From Cricetomys ansorgei (taxonomy: Eukaryota > Chordata > Mammalia > Rodentia > Nesomyidae): 64,000 bases of DNA. Shown piece after piece: positions 34,821 to 49,071 of this stretch; position 1 is the first letter of the stretch; every line of letters begins with the position of its first letter. The translations under genes were made by a program, and so were the position numbers. The stretch covers positions 175,618-239,617 of the forward strand of contig JAMJFZ010000029.1 in the NCBI GenBank assembly GCA_026225945.1, read 5' to 3'. The notes under the pieces are model-generated. The model searched no databases, was not told where the DNA came from, and saw nothing but the letters and a program-made list of their open reading frames with translations.

Positions 34821-37800
34821 TATCAACAATAACTACAAAATAACAGGAGCTAAGTATCATTGGTCATTGATATCCCTCAAGATTAATGGTTTCAATTTCC
34901 CAACAAAAAGAGAAAGACTAATAGAATGGATTTGACAACAGAATCAGCCTTCTGCTGCATACAGGAAACACACCTCAACCACAAAGATAAGTATTACCTC
35001 AGAGTAAAGCATTGGGAAATGATTTACCCAGTGAATGGACCTAAGAACCAAGCTGGTGTAGCCATTTCTAATATCCACAATTAATCAGAAGACACGGAGA
35101 AGGACACTTCATATCCATTAAACCAAAAATCCACAAATATGACATTGCAATTCTTCACATCAATGTCCCTAAAATTTGTAAAAGGTCTCCAACAATTGTA
35201 AAAGAAACAATGCAAAATTTAAATAAACACATTGACCCTCACATTCTGATATTGGGAGATCCTCACACTCTGAATAGAGGGAGATATCAATACCCCAACT
35301 CTCAACGACTGACAAACCATCCATACAAAAAATAATTGAGAAATATTGGCACTAACAAATGTTATAAAGTAAATGGACCTAACAGATATTTACAGAATGT
35401 TTCATCCACACAAAAGAATACATCTTTTTCTCACCATGTCACAGAACCTTCTAAAAATTGACCACATACTTGGCCACAAAGCAATCTTCCATATATACAG
35501 GAAAATTGAAATAACCCCCTGCATCCTATCAGATCACCATTGATTAATGCACAACTTCAAAAACAGCAACAGCAGAAGGCCTACAAATTCTTGGAAACTC
35601 AAAAATTCTCTACTTAATGATAAGTGGGTCAAGACAGAAATAAAGGAAGAAATTAAATACTTTAATGAATTAAATGAAAAAGACTCTAAAACATACCCAA
35701 AATTATGGTACATGATAAAAGCTATGATAAAGGAAAAATTCATAGTTCAAAGTGTTTACCAGAAAACAGTGGAGACTTAATATACTAGAAAATTAAGAGC
35801 ATATCTGAAAGAACTAAAACAAAAAGAAGAAAGTATACTCAAACATGTAGATGTCAAGAATTAATCAAACTGAGGGCTGGAATCAACAAAATAGAAATGA
35901 AGGGAACAATTCAAAGAATCAATGAAACAAAGAGCTGGTTCTTTGACAAAATCAACAAGATAGACAAACACCTAACTAAACTAATTAAAAGACAGAGAGA
36001 GAATGTATAAATCAATAAAATCAGAAAAGAGGAGGATATGACTATACACATTGTAGAAATACAAAAAATCAATAGGTCATACCTTAAAAACATGTACTCC
36101 ACAAAATTGTAAAATCCAAAAGAAATGAAAATTTTCTACTTAGGTACGACCTACAAAAATTGAATCAAGATCAGATAAACAACTTAAACACACCTATAAT
36201 TCTCAAGGAAATACAAGAGGAAAGTAAAGGACTTATAATCAATAAAAGGCCAGAGCCAGATGATTTAAGCTCAGAATTATCAGACATTTAAAGAAGAGTT
36301 AACACCAAAATTCCTCAAGTTATTCTTCAAAATAGCCACAGAATGAACTCTGACAAACTCATTCTATGAGGCCACAGTCATGCTAATACCAAAACCTCAC
36401 AAAGACTCAACAAAGCAAGAGAATTATATGGCAATAGCTCTCATGAACATAGATGCAAATGTACTCAATAAAATATTCACAAACCACATCCAAGAAAACA
36501 TTAAAAAGATTATCCACCATGATTGAGGAGGCTTGATCCCAGAGATGAAGGATGGTTCACTATATGAAAATCAGTCAGTGCTTTATGACTGTGATTTATG
36601 ATGCAGTGACACTGCATAAACAAATTGATAGAAACCACGTACATGATCATCTAACTAGATTGTGAGAAAGCTTTTGACAAAATCAAACCACCCTTCATAA
36701 TGAACCCATTAGAGAGACTGGGGATAAAAAGGCCATACCGAAACTTAATAAAGGCAATAAACACCAAGCCTACTGCAAGCATCAAATTAAATGGAGAGAA
36801 ATTCAAAGCAATTCCACTAAAATCAGGAGCAAGACCAGGCTGTTTCATCCATATTTACATACTAAATACAGTACTTAAAGTTCTAGCAAGATCAATAAGA
36901 AAACAGAAGGAGATTAAAGGGATACGAATTCAAAAGAAAAAAGTCAAAATATCCTTATTTGCAGATGATACAATATTATATATAAATGACCTCAAAAACT
37001 GGATTAGGGAACTCCTATAGGTAGTAAATAACTTCAGTGAAGTGGCTAGATACAAGATAATCTCAAAAAATTCTGTAGCCCATCTATATATAAATGACAA
37101 ATGGACAGAGAATGAAATAACAGAAACAATATTCTTCACAATAGCTTAAAATAACATAAGGTATCTTGGGCGACCAAGCAAGTGAAAGATTTGAATGACA
37201 AAAACTTTACATCCTTGAAGAATATATTTGAAGATCTCAAAAGATGGAAAGATAGCCAATGCTCTTGTGTTGGTAGTATTAACACAGTAAAAATGGCCAT
37301 TTCACTAAAAGTAATCTAGAGTGTCAATGCAATCCCTATCAAAATCCCAATACAATTCTTTCTAGACATGAAAAGAACATTACACAACTTCATATGGAAA
37401 AGCAAGAAAATTCAGGATAGCTAAAATAATCTTGAAAAATAAAATAACTTCTAGAGGTATCAACATCCATGATCCTAATCTATACTACAGACACATAGTA
37501 ATAAAAACTGAATGGTATTGTCACAAAAACACACATGACAAACAATGGAACTGAATAAAGGATCCAGATATATATCAAGACACCTAGGGACACCTGATCT
37601 TTTATAAAGAAGCCAAAAAATTAAAATGACAAAAAGAATGCAGCTTTAACAAATGGTGTTGGTCTAATTGGATGTCTGAGGCAGAAGCATGCAAATAGAT
37701 CCATATCTGTCACTGAGTACAAACCTCAAGTCCAAATGGATCTAAGATCTCACTATAAAACAAGATATGATGAATCTGATGGAAGAGAAAGTGGGGAATA

Positions 37801-38112
37801 GCCTTGAGAGCAGTGGCACAGGAGGTAACTTTTTTAACAGAACACCACAAGGTCAGAAATTAAGATCAAAGATTAATAAGAGGACCTCATGAAACCGACA
37901 AGCTTCTGTAAGGAAAAAGGACATTGTCAATAAGGAAAACCTGCAGCCTACAGAATGAGGAAAGATATTCACCAACTCTACTTACAGTTGAGACCAAATA
38001 TACAAAATAAATAAAAATGCAAGAAACTACATGTCAACAAAACAAATAACCTAATTAAAAATGAAGTGCATACTAAACAAAGAGAAATACTTAAAGAACT
38101 ATTCAACATCTT
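34300..38112 (+). mobile_element. LINE-1, 5'- and 3'-truncated, broken ORF1/ORF2
   Basis: ORF1 C-terminal region at 34310-34760 (ATAAAGAAAGAGATGCC, TAGACTGGACCAGAAAGGC, GAACACAGATGCCAGCCC), then an (AC)n insert at 34794-34820 in the inter-ORF region. The ORF2 endonuclease follows (34850-35545) with the SDHH motif at 35529-35540. The usual GDFN is altered (GDPH near 35256). The RT domain carries the FADD catalytic motif at 36958-36969 in a 106-codon frame (36700-37020). Many stops and frameshifts exclude activity. The 3' end stops at ATCTTTAGCCATC, with the C-terminal ORF2 part, 3' UTR and tail missing, and joins an M-module start. Confidence 0.96.
34794..34820 (+). repeat. (AC)n microsatellite inside the L1
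   Basis: Thirteen and a half AC units interrupting L1 inter-ORF sequence, so it expanded after insertion. Confidence 0.95.
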
Positions 38113-38631
38113 TAGCCATCTGGGATGGTTCTCTAGGCGCCATCAGCTACTGGAGATACAAGAAAGCTTGTGTGTGTGTGGCTTGAAGGTGGGTGATGGG
38201 GTTCAAGGTGGAGGTTAGGGCAGGGACAGGGTTACAGATGTTTGTTAGGTTGAGGCCTTGTGGAGCACAAACCGCGGGGTCCTCAGTGGCACTTCACTGA
38301 GACACTTTCCTCCATTCTGGTTGCTAGGAGGCTCAGAGACTGCTTCCTAGTTCTAAGGGGATGCTCCAGAAAACCCATGACAATCTGTAGCACAGAAGAG
38401 AGGACTCGGTCACAAAAAATAGACTTATGCACCAGGGACTGGAATCTGCCCTTTTGTGGCCAAGCAAGGACATTCTGACTTGGGTCTGCCCAGAAATCCT
38501 GTTGCATTCTACTTTACTCCAGACACCAAGGAGATCAATAAATCTTCCAGGCCAGATTTGGGTGTGATGACACAGGCTGACCATGGCCATAACCAAGCTT
38601 CTAGGTAAAGCTACCTGACAACAAGGCCATC
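38113..38631. repeat. M module start preceding copy B
   Basis: Opens with TGGTTCTCTAGGCGCCATC immediately after the 3'-truncated L1 and carries the landmarks of 2480-2990: GGGATGCTCCAGAAAACCC (38360), GGAATCTGCCCTTTTGTGG (38441), GTCTGCCCAGAAATCC and AGATTTGGGTGTGATGAC. It runs without a break into copy B. Its existence implies that copy A has the same sequence to its left. Confidence 0.75.
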
Positions 38632-39692
38632 CTAGGCTAAAGCTGGGCCCATACAGCAGCAAGGTAATGTTGTCAAATAGCTGCATTTACATGGGAAGGA
38701 GGGCAGAAGCCTCAGGAAGAGGCTTCAACCTCATTGGGGTCCTAGGCATAGAACTGCCTTCCAATATAGCAAAAGAAGGCACCCTTGATGAACAGATGGC
38801 AAAGCAAAATGGCGTCTGTGTGTACCTGTGATGATCCAGTTGCTCAGGTCTGACCCCTGAATCAGATGGGTGATGAGAAAGGCCAGCCCAATGCTTTCAT
38901 CTTCTTGCACATGGATCAAAGCTGGTGCCTTCAGGAACACTTCCATGTGAGTTCTGTGGATGCTGCCAAAGTTCATCCATAGCAGGAGCCACCAGAAACC
39001 AGGAGCATCCACCAACAACTTCACCTGAAGAGGCAGGCAGTGAACGACCCTGTTGTGGGGAAAGGATATGTGTAAAGAATAGACATTTCATCCCACTTAC
39101 CCCCTGGCCTATTGGTAGTGGGCTTAGACCCAATCATAACCGTCTCCTGGCATTGTCAGGCAACTATTATGAGTTATGTCAAGGTGTGTCATAACCTATC
39201 TCCTCTCCCCAGCCCAACAACCAATCCACACTACACCCAAACAAGAGGGCACCACTCAGGATACTTGGCTACCTTTTCTTTCTCTAAAATCCCCAAGGTG
39301 CTCTCAAATATGGATCATTCTGTGTCCTCTGAAGACATATCTCTTCATGTGGCCAGGGCTAGGCACACAGGTAACTCAGAGCTTTCTGAAGTGATTCAAG
39401 TGGATCTACTGGCATCTAGACACAAAACAAAATACATATGCCTAACTGGTTCCTCCAGGATGTCCGCAGCACAACCACACCCCTTTCCTAAACAGTAACT
39501 TCATAGCAAAGTAAGACATCCTCACAGAAAACTATCATGCTTTCTTTACCCTTTCTCTCCATTGGCCTAGAACCAAGGAACAGGAGTGAGAGGCCATAGA
39601 GCTGTCATGTGAAAGAATGGATTTGATCACCAAGCTGCAGGCAAATATACCAACAATTTCACAGGAAATTTCCTCTCATTCTCTCTGTCTCT

Positions 39693-39746
<54 letters not shown>

Positions 39747-41112
39747 GCCTATCACTTACTGTCTCATCTCTTTCTTGGCCTCTCTATCTCCCTCTCTCAT
39801 GTATACATTCAAAGCCAGAGTATCCAGGGCAGATATGCCTGTTTGGATACCAGATGATATACATTATTCACTAGGAAATGATTTGCACTATTCCACAGGA
39901 ACCATTTCTTCCATGAGCTGAGAGCCCACAGAGGCCCAGCTCCATGGGGAAGACAGCCCCTAAAAAGACCATTTTCCCTGCATCAAGAAGACAGATCAAC
40001 ATTGATTTCCATCTCTCACTCTCTGTCACACATCCTTGAGGCAGCCTCTCTGATGCTCATAGGGTGGTCCCTCAGGCTGGACCTGAATTGAGTTTTCAGT
40101 TGTGCCAGACCAGTCACTACCAGGGAGTGGTCCTGTCACCTTCAATACTGTTTTCATGTCCTGGGTATAATTGACTGAGCCACAAGAACTCACAACATTC
40201 CAAGGAAGAATCCAGACACTATGCCTACATGAGCTTGTGCTTAGTTTTGGCTACCCGAAGGTTTCCTCTAAAAAAAAAAACCTGTCATTCCCAGACAATT
40301 CTGAATTGACCACTGATAGATCTGGGTCTATGAAATATACCTGCAGACAAGTTCAGAAGAGAACACAAAAGAAAGAAAAGAAAAAAGAGAGAAGATGTGG
40401 CAGAAAGAGAGGAGAGAAGAGAAGAGAGAATGAGGATGGTAGGGGGTGAGTGAAATGGATAAAACTCACAGAACCACAATGGGTATGGGCCCTGACATTC
40501 GGATCACAGCTTAGAAGAGATTCTGGCAGTGTGTGGCGGTCCGAGAAGTGAGTTCTGGGTGCTAGTGTTGATGATCACCTGAAATTTAGGAGCCTATGGA
40601 TGACATTAATGAACACTGTCATGTGGAATAAGTTTCCCTGCCTAAACCCAGATGAAGCCTCAGTTGCAGAGTCCCTTGCAAAGAGATCCCCAATCCCTAC
40701 AGACACATCTACCTCAAGACCTGGGAGGCTGTGCTTCCTGCTTGCTGCATGACAAACCCTATGGCGCCTGGCCTGCACTGGGGCAGGACTCAGCCTCAAG
40801 AGTCAAGGATCCCCTGGACCTGCTTTCTCACACACTTCACTTGGGCCAACAAGGCTGCAGGAGACTCAAGACAGTCCTGTCCAGCCAGGACCAGAGGTGC
40901 TGCTTAGGGAGCTGGCACTGTACAGAGATGCTCAGATACCCGCTGGCAGGATCAGGAAAACCCTTCCACTTGACAACAGTTGTGGATCAAAATGCCAAAT
41001 AATTCATGCCATGGGACCACTCCCTCTCTCCTTTTCTATGCAAAAATACAACACAAACCAGGTACCTCTAGACTACAAGTGACAGCTAAACTCATACACC
41101 AAGATTGGCCCA
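38632..41112. repeat. M module 1, copy B
   Basis: Counterpart of 1-2471, about 2% diverged, with a longer and cleaner CTAT array (39694-39746) and a 16-bp CAGGCTGG-containing stretch at about 40072 that copy A lacks. Confidence 0.8.
39694..39746 (+). repeat. (CTAT)n microsatellite, copy B
   Basis: About 13 tetranucleotide units in the position equivalent to 1073-1118. Confidence 0.95.
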
Positions 41113-42568
41113 GAGATGGCTCTCTAGATACAGTCCACCATTTAGGATGCTACCAGGTAATGTAAGCATGCAGGTAGGTGAGGGGCTTTCAGACAGGGGT
41201 GGGTAGGGATGAGGATGGGTGGTAGTTTCAGAACCTGTGAGTCAAAGAACCCAGAACACAGGAGTTCCTCACCTGCAGTGTCCTGAGTCACTTCACTCAA
41301 TTAAGGGTGTGGGGAGGTACAGAAGATGTGGCCTAGACACCCAAGGGAATGCTCCAGAATACCCATGCCAATCTGCAACACAGGAGAATGGCCTCAAACA
41401 CAAAAACACGGACTTAGGAAACAAGGGCTGTACACTGTCCTCTTGTAGCCTAACCAGGACATCCCACTTGGGTGTTCCCAGAGATCCTAGGGAATTCTCC
41501 TTGACTCCACCTACCAGAATGATCACTAAAACTGCCACTCCAGATTTGGGTGTGCTGACACTTTGTGACCCTGGCCACAACCAAGCTTCCAGGTCAAGGC
41601 TGCCTGCCAAGAAGGCCCTACCTAGGAGGCCCTGGGGTGGTAAGTCAGTAAGGTAGTGGTATCACAAAACTCTATGTGCATGGAAAGATAGGCAGAAGTC
41701 TCAGAAAAGACAACCATAAGCCTCAATCAGGATTTAGGCTCAGAATCGCCTTTCCACCTAGCAGAAGAAGTGTCAGTAATGGACAAAGGACAAAAGCAGA
41801 GTCATTTATGTGTACCTGTGAGTATCCAGCTGTTCATGTCTAAGCACTGAATCTGATGGGTGGTGAGAAAGGCTACCAAAAATCTCAAATCTTCTTGACA
41901 ATGAATCCAGGCTGGTACCTACCCTGCCATATGGGATCAGGTAGATGTAGCCACACTTCGCCAGTAGACACAGGTTGTCCAGGACCCTGTTATGGGGACA
42001 AGAATGTGTCTAAAGGAGAAACATTACATCCCACCTGCTGCCTTGCCTATCAGGCCATGGGCTTGGTTCCACAACCAAGGCATTGCCAGGCAGCCATTAT
42101 GAGAAATCTCAAAGTCAGTCCCAACCTATCTCCTCTCCCCAGCCTAACAACATCCCCAACAGGAACCACTCAGGATAATTGGTTTTCTTTTTTTTCTCTA
42201 AATCCCCAAGTCACTCTCAGATTTGTATTATTCTGTGTCTTCAGTGGACATCCAACCACCTATGGCCAAGGCAAGGAACACATCAGACACAGAGCTTTCT
42301 GATAAGATTCAAGTGGAACCAATGGGACAATAGATACAAGGGAGAAGATACATTCTGGACTGGTGCCACCAGAAAGCCTGAAGCAATCTGCAGCCTTGCA
42401 TCTCATAGGAAACTCTCAGGTGGTTCCCTTCTTCCTTTCTTTCCTGTGGCATACAATCAAGGAACAGGAATAACTGGCCATAGAGCTATCATGTGAGAAT
42501 GGTTTTGACTACCAGGCTAAAGGAAAAATAGCAACAATCTTAAAAATCACCCACCAGCACCACAGAGA

Positions 42569-42660
42569 TTCTCCTTCTCTCTCTCTGTCTCTCTCTCTCC
42601 ATCTCTCTCTCTGTCTCCTCTCTTTCTCTCCTTTGCTCTCTCCATCTATTTTCCTCTCTC
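42569..42660 (+). repeat. CT-rich low-complexity tract, copy B
   Basis: Appears identical in sequence and length to 3932-4023. That is unusual for a fast-mutating tract and fits recent homogenisation. Confidence 0.9.
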
Positions 42661-43597
42661 TTATGTACAGTCATACTCAGTTCATCCTGAGAATGTCGGC
42701 TTGTCTAAAAAACACATGATATACCAGGTTTACTTGGGAAATAATTTTCACTACCCCAGAAGTACCCTTCCTTCAAAGAGCTGAGAGTCTATAGAAACCC
42801 AACTCCATGGGGTGAGACTGTCCATGCTGGGACCTAGAAAAAGACTATTTTTTCTGCCTCACGGAGACATTCCCAACATTGCTTTCCATTTCCTCCTCAC
42901 TGTCAAGCCTTCTGGAGTCAGCTTTTCTGATGTGGTAAATGGGGCTCCCTCAGGCTGTGACTGCTCTGAGTTCTCAGAAGTGCCATGTCAGCCACTGCAC
43001 AGAACTGTGCCTGCCACCTTTCATACTTTTGCCATGTTAACTGTTCTCATTAACTGAGCCACAAGTGGTCACAGCAGTACATGGGCACAACCAGATATTA
43101 TGACCACTTTGGCTTGTGCTGAGGGGTGGAGCACTAAAGGTCCCCTCCTATACAAAAAAACCTGGAATTCACAGACAACTCTGACATGACCACTATGACT
43201 GCTACCCATAGCATCCTTTCTAGCACAATCAGGGATCTTTGGGGCATAGATTTCTCAACAGTGAACTCAAGAAGAATGAAAATGCCCACACATGCACACA
43301 CACTGTTTTCCTTGGACCCCATATTCTGCCACCTATTAATTTTTGAGCCTCTTTTAATTAATTACTCTTCCACAAAATATAATTGGACAGGGAGGAACAG
43401 GATAAAATTGCTTTTTGAGCCTTCAACTTGGGTGTTCTCCCTTGGGAAGAGGTAAGGAGAACAAATCAGGAGAATCCACAAATATGCTTCCTGCATGGGT
43501 GTTGGGAATCACAGCAGGAGGCATGTTAAGGGAGACATGGAGAGTTTAACCCTGCCTCCATGGTACAGTGCCTGCCTGGCCACTTTTGGGCACTGCA

Positions 43598-43654
43598 CAG
43601 TTCACCCTATATGACTGCTTATAAGTAGAAGTAGCAGTCATACAGGGTATACTG
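43598..43654 (+). other. 57-nt inverted repeat (hairpin), copy B
   Basis: Identical counterpart of 4963-5019, inside the near-identical segment. Confidence 0.6.
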
Positions 43655-44565
43655 AGCCAAAAGAATGTCATGGGCTAATGCCCTCTGTGTACACAAAGAG
43701 GATGCATATGTCCATGGTGGTGCAACTCATACAAGTTTTAGGGTTCTAGGGATGTGGCTCTGGAATACTTTCTCCCACATCAGCCATCCTGAACTCCACC
43801 CGTAGCCAAACTCAAAGAGAACCCAATTTTCTGATGAAAAAATTTAAAGACCAGAAGGAAAAGATAGTTGGAGAAAATAGGAGGTAGACAAAGATGATCA
43901 AGGAAGGAATGAGGACTGTAGGGAGAGATTAAAATGGATAAAACACATATGACAATCATGGCTGTGTTGCCCTGACAATTTGGGCACAGACATGAAAAGA
44001 TTCTTTGTAGCATGTGTGGTTCCTGGAAGTGCACTGTGTGAGCTACTGGTGAGCATCATCCAAAAACTAGGGTGATTGTGGATGGCCTTCTGCACACTTG
44101 CATGTGGAATAAGTTTCCCTTCCTCAATGCTGATTCAACCAGAGATATACAGTCACTTGCAAGGTGATCCTCACAATCCTGACAAACACTTAAGACCTGG
44201 AAGGCTGTGCTTCCAGATTAGAGCAAGCCAAATTCTGTGGCACAGGGCCTGCACTGTGGCAGGACTTAGCCTTTTGGGACGAGGATCAACTGGACCCTGC
44301 TTTCTTCCCACACCACTCCTGGGACAACAAGACTGCACTAGACCTGAGTCAGTCCTGTCTAGCAAGGACCAGAGGTGCTGCTTAGGGTGCTGGCTATGTC
44401 CACTGAAAGACAGAGACCTGCTGGTAGAATCTGAAAAAAAAAATTCTATTTGGTGACAGTAGTGCACCAAGAATGTAAAGTATCTTGAGCCCTTAGACAA
44501 CTCTGTATGACATTTACTGAGAAAAAAAAACTTACAGACTCCAAGTTGGCAGCATTACTTACAGG

Positions 44566-46610
44566 CTAGGAAAGTTGTGGGCATGCAGGTAGGTAAGGAG
44601 ATTCTCGGCAGGGGTGAAAGTGTGGGTGGAAACGGGTGGGAGATTTAGAACCTCTGGGTTACAGAACAAGGCGGCACCTCAATTTTAATTCCCTGAGGAT
44701 TTCCATTCAATTTAGGGCACCTGAGAGGCCGAGAAGTTCATGTATGGGTACTAAGGAATGTTCCAGAAACCCATGACAAAAATTTGCAAAGAAACAAACA
44801 AAAAACAGACTTGGGGTTTGGGGACTCAACACTGCCCTCCTGTGGCCTAGTTAGGACATTTTCACTTGGGACTCCAGAGAGATCATGCTGAATTCTTGTT
44901 GATCTGCCCATCTGGGAGATCACTAGAGCTGTCAGGCAAGAATTGGGTGTGCTGATACTTAGTAAACCAGCTCACATCCAAACTTCGAGGTCAAGGAGGC
45001 CTGCCAAGAATGCCTCAGGCAAAACCTGGGATGTAGGGAAGCTGTGTGGTGGTGTCACAGAAATATGGTCACATGGGAGGTTGGGCAAATACCTCACCGA
45101 AGATCGCCACTCATTTCAATGGGGCTCTAGACACTGAACTGCTATCATTCCTGGGAGATGAAAACTTGCAATGGAATAAGAACAAAGCACAAGGATGCTT
45201 TGTGTACCTGTGAGGGCTCCAGTTTTTCAGGTCTGAGCCCTGAGTCTGATGAAAGTTGAGAAATTCAGCAAAAAAATTGAAATCCTCTTGCTCGTGGATC
45301 CAGGATTGTTCCTTCAGATACCATTCCATCTAGGTTCAGGTGAATTCTCCCACACTTCATCCATAACATGGCCTATAAGGATCCAGGGACCCAATTTCAC
45401 CTGCCGAGTCAGGCTTCCCAGATCTCTGTTGTGGGGAGAAGGACAGATCCAAAGGACAAACATTACATGCCTCCTTTCACCTTGTCTACCAGGCACTTTG
45501 TTTGTGTCCCCAACCTATCAGTCGCCTAGGCATTACCAGGCAACCATTATGAGTTATCATCAGGTCTGTCACAACCTATTTCTTCTCCTGAGGCCAATAC
45601 ACCACCCAGACCCAACCAAACCAAGCATCACTCAGCCTTCCTATTGGACACAGGGCAATGCTCAAGGCAGCTGTGTGTACCTGTAAGGGCTCGAGCTTCT
45701 CACATCTGAGCCCATGAGTCTCATGGGAATTTAGAAAGATCGCCTAAAACTCAAATTTTCCAATTGATCCAGGCCACAGCCTACATGTACCTTCTGATCT
45801 GTGTTCAGGTGGATACTGCCACATTTCTGGAGTCTCTGAGGAGTATATTCTTGTCTAGTAGACTCAAAAGGAATGACTGCACAAACTCACACACATGTAG
45901 TAGACACAAACACACACAACACACAAACACACACACACACACATTCACACAGACAAACATCTTGGACCCCAGATTCAATTGAATGTCAATTTTAGAGCCT
46001 CCTGTAAGTAATTATTCTTCCAACTGATATCAATGGACAGGGCAGAGCAAGAAAAAGTTTTTTTTTCGACCCTTGACACTGGGTATTCTCCTTGGGAAAG
46101 AAGCAAGGTAACCTAGTCCTGGAGAATCCATTATTACCCTTGCTGCTCATGTGTTGTGATTTACAGTGTTGTTGGAGCTTGTTAGAGGAGGCATAGGACA
46201 GTCAAAATCTGCCTCCATGGTTCAGTATATGCATGGTCATTTTGGGGCAGTTCTCTTAAGATTCACCCTGAGGGAGAAGACTGCCTTTGCCTACTTGCTT
46301 TCTTTGTACACAAAATCAGGATGCATATGTCTATGGCAGTCACTCCAGATCCCTTGTAGGGTTCCAGGGATGTGGCTCTGGAGCAGAAACCTCTTTCGAC
46401 AAGCTTGTGTCTCTTAACTCCACCTGCTTCCAAGTTCATTGATGACCCAATTTCTGACAGAAAATGGAAAATAAAACATGAAAAGAAGGACTAGAAAAAC
46501 GTCAGAGACACCAGGAGTAAGACTAAGAGAGACAGGAGAGAATGTGCATCGTAAGGAAGGTATGAAATGGATGATATTCAATTGACCACAATATAGAATA
46601 TGTAGTATAT
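44566..46610. repeat. M module 3, copy B
   Basis: Counterpart of 5931-7975 with the same internal deletion and doubled exon-like block. One substitution (GAGTTATCATCAGG against GAGCTATCATCAGG) is visible in its first 1.4 kb. Confidence 0.75.
45905..45955 (+). repeat. (CA)n-rich tract, copy B
   Basis: Counterpart of 7270-7320 with the same interruptions. Confidence 0.9.
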
Positions 46611-47591
46611 ACATATATTATATGTGTTATGTATATATGAAATAGTCAAATAATCACAGAAACCTACTTACTAAAATAAATTAAAAACTAGGCAAACCTA
46701 AATAAAGAAATATAGCATCTTACATACAATTTTCTTGAATAGAAAAAAAGGAAATTGTCAGCAAATACTATTGTATAGAGAGATAAATGAAATAGGGAAT
46801 TGATCAAGTAATGTCTAAAAAAGGAAAAATAGGATATATCGAGTGTGGCACATACTAAGCACACAATGGCATTTGGACTAAAAAACCCCTTAGAGTGGTA
46901 AGATCAAGGATCTCAGGATCTAAATCTGCAATGACCCCAAGACCCTGGCTCCAAGCCACTATAGGTCTTGTCAACCATATATCCAGTTTTAGGCATGTAA
47001 TTAAGTACCTTCTCCAAGCATGATGGCTTCAAGTGGAAAAGACCCACACAATCCACATCCAGAGCAGGTGTGTAAAGACAAAAACAGAAAAGAATCTTAA
47101 GAAGCGTGTATTGACACAGGCCTACTACCCCTGAAATCAAGAGGCAGAAGAGGAAGAATTCAGGGACAAATGGCTATTGAAAAATGTAATGGGGTGGGAG
47201 AAGTCTAAAATTCTTGCCAATGAAATTGATTTTTTTTAATTTACTAGGATTCTAATGAGGAGGGAGGACTTAGAACACATGCAATAACTGATGACAAACT
47301 CAAACAGCACATTTATATCAGAAATTTACACTGGGCTAAAACAAAATGCCACTGAACACAAACATGAACATCCATGAGGCTTAAAAAAAACAACTGAAGC
47401 TTCCTTTTCTCTATTCCATAGACAGAGAAAGGAAACCATAATAGTGGGGAGTTTGAAAGGAACCTGTAGTCCCAGTAATCTGGAACACTGAAGAAGTTGG
47501 TTTTATCCCAGGAATTAAGGCCCACGAGAGAAACTAATTCAGACCAAGTCCCCAGTACAAATAAGGGAACACTTATAAAATTCCACATATA

Positions 47592-47742
47592 GTCCTGTGG
47601 CAGTCATACAAACCTTTAATTCAAGAACTATGAAAGAGAGGCAGGAAGATCTCTGTGATTTTGGGGGCAGCCTGATCTACAGTGTGAGTGTTGAGACATG
47701 AGAGTTACAATGCAGAAACTCTATCTCAAAAAAAAATCCCAC
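47592..47742 (+). mobile_element. B1 SINE, copy B
   Basis: Counterpart of 8957-9107 with three or so substitutions, for example CTCTATCTC instead of CTCTGTCTC near the tail. Confidence 0.85.
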
Positions 47743-48645
47743 AAATTATTATGAATGCCTCCACCTTCTGAAGAAACATATAATTCAGAATTACACTAGT
47801 TAATTTAATTCTTTGAATGATCTCCTGATGCCTTTCCAGAAGAAGCCCTTATCAATTTCTTAAGCCTTGCTCTCTTGGGAATATTATGAGTTCTTTCAGA
47901 ATGAGAAGGAGGATGTCTGCTTATATTTTCAGGCACAAAAATTCTTCAAATTTGTATTGAATTACAAACATAACCACTCAAAAGATATGTCAGAGTTTAA
48001 AGACCAAGACAGAAGAATACTGAGACAATGATTTTTCACATACTAAAAACTACCATTTTGATGAACAAAAAAAAGTGAGTACATAAAACCAGAAGTAGCA
48101 ACCTGAATGGTGAAGAGGAAAAAAATAAAGTCATGTCCCAAATAAGAAAACAAAATAATGGTTCCTTAGCAGGTATCACAACTGAAACTCCTTACAATAA
48201 ATAGAATTTTTCTAAGTGCTTTGGCAATACAATACAGATAACAGAACAGAGAAGCCAATGAATCAAATGTTGAAAAATAAAGAGCTCTTTAGAATCCAGT
48301 TACCCTATGTTACTTAGCTCCACATCTTCTGTCTCTTGCGTTATCCTTACCTCTAGCATGGATCCTCTTATTTATGAATAAATTAAGGATATACCCTTAC
48401 CTCCATCCTTGGCATCCCTGGTCTTAGACCAGAAGGTTGTGTTTCAGTTTCATGTTCCTGAGAGAGATAAGACCAAGGGTTGAGAAGTTAAAGACGACAG
48501 AAAAAAATGGGATCAGGAGTGCTAACAGAAGCTGAATGCTGATGCAAGAAAGTTTAAGAAATAAAGAATAAGATATAAAGAAATAAAAAATTAAGAAATA
48601 AGAAAGAAATAAAACACCTTTTATACAGTTTTCCTAAAACCAAAC

Positions 48646-49071
48646 ATGGTACACTGTCAGGAAAATCATCAAACAATGGAACAAAGTCAATGGGAAAGCT
48701 TATTTAGTAATGATTCACAAAGACAACACACACTATTCCATGTTTTGCACAGATCAAGTCTTAGGACTCAGAACCACAGGCCATTAGTGTGGCAATACCT
48801 GTGTTCCCATGATCTGAAGACTCAGCCCACTCAACTGCTGGAGACCAGTTCATTACTGACCTTGCCAGAACTAAGTTTCTTCTGTTCACATCAGTGTGTG
48901 TGGGAATGCTCCAGAGAAGAGAAGTCTGGGTCATATTGTGAATCTCCAGTTTTGGCAATTTCCAGAAACTGTTTCATAGTGCTTTCAAACTCAGGTTTCA
49001 GTACCCTGGGAATCATAGTATTATCCTTTGTCTATTACTGCCACAAAACCAGGAGAAACAGTGAGTCCTAA
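48646..49071 (+). other. 141-codon open frame, copy B (doubtful CDS)
   Basis: Encodes exactly the same peptide as 10011-10436. The surrounding sequence is also nearly identical, so conservation here is not evidence of selection. Confidence 0.15.

Larger units (their letters stand above)
41113..44565. repeat. M module 2, copy B
   Basis: Counterpart of 2472-5930. The left half shows scattered substitutions and indels. From about 42990 onward it matches copy A almost perfectly, so the switch in divergence falls inside this module. Confidence 0.8.

Noticed and set aside
34300..38112. Active LINE-1
   Set aside because: It lacks the 5' UTR, most of ORF1 and the 3' end, and ORF2 is interrupted many times even though the FADD and SDHH motifs remain.
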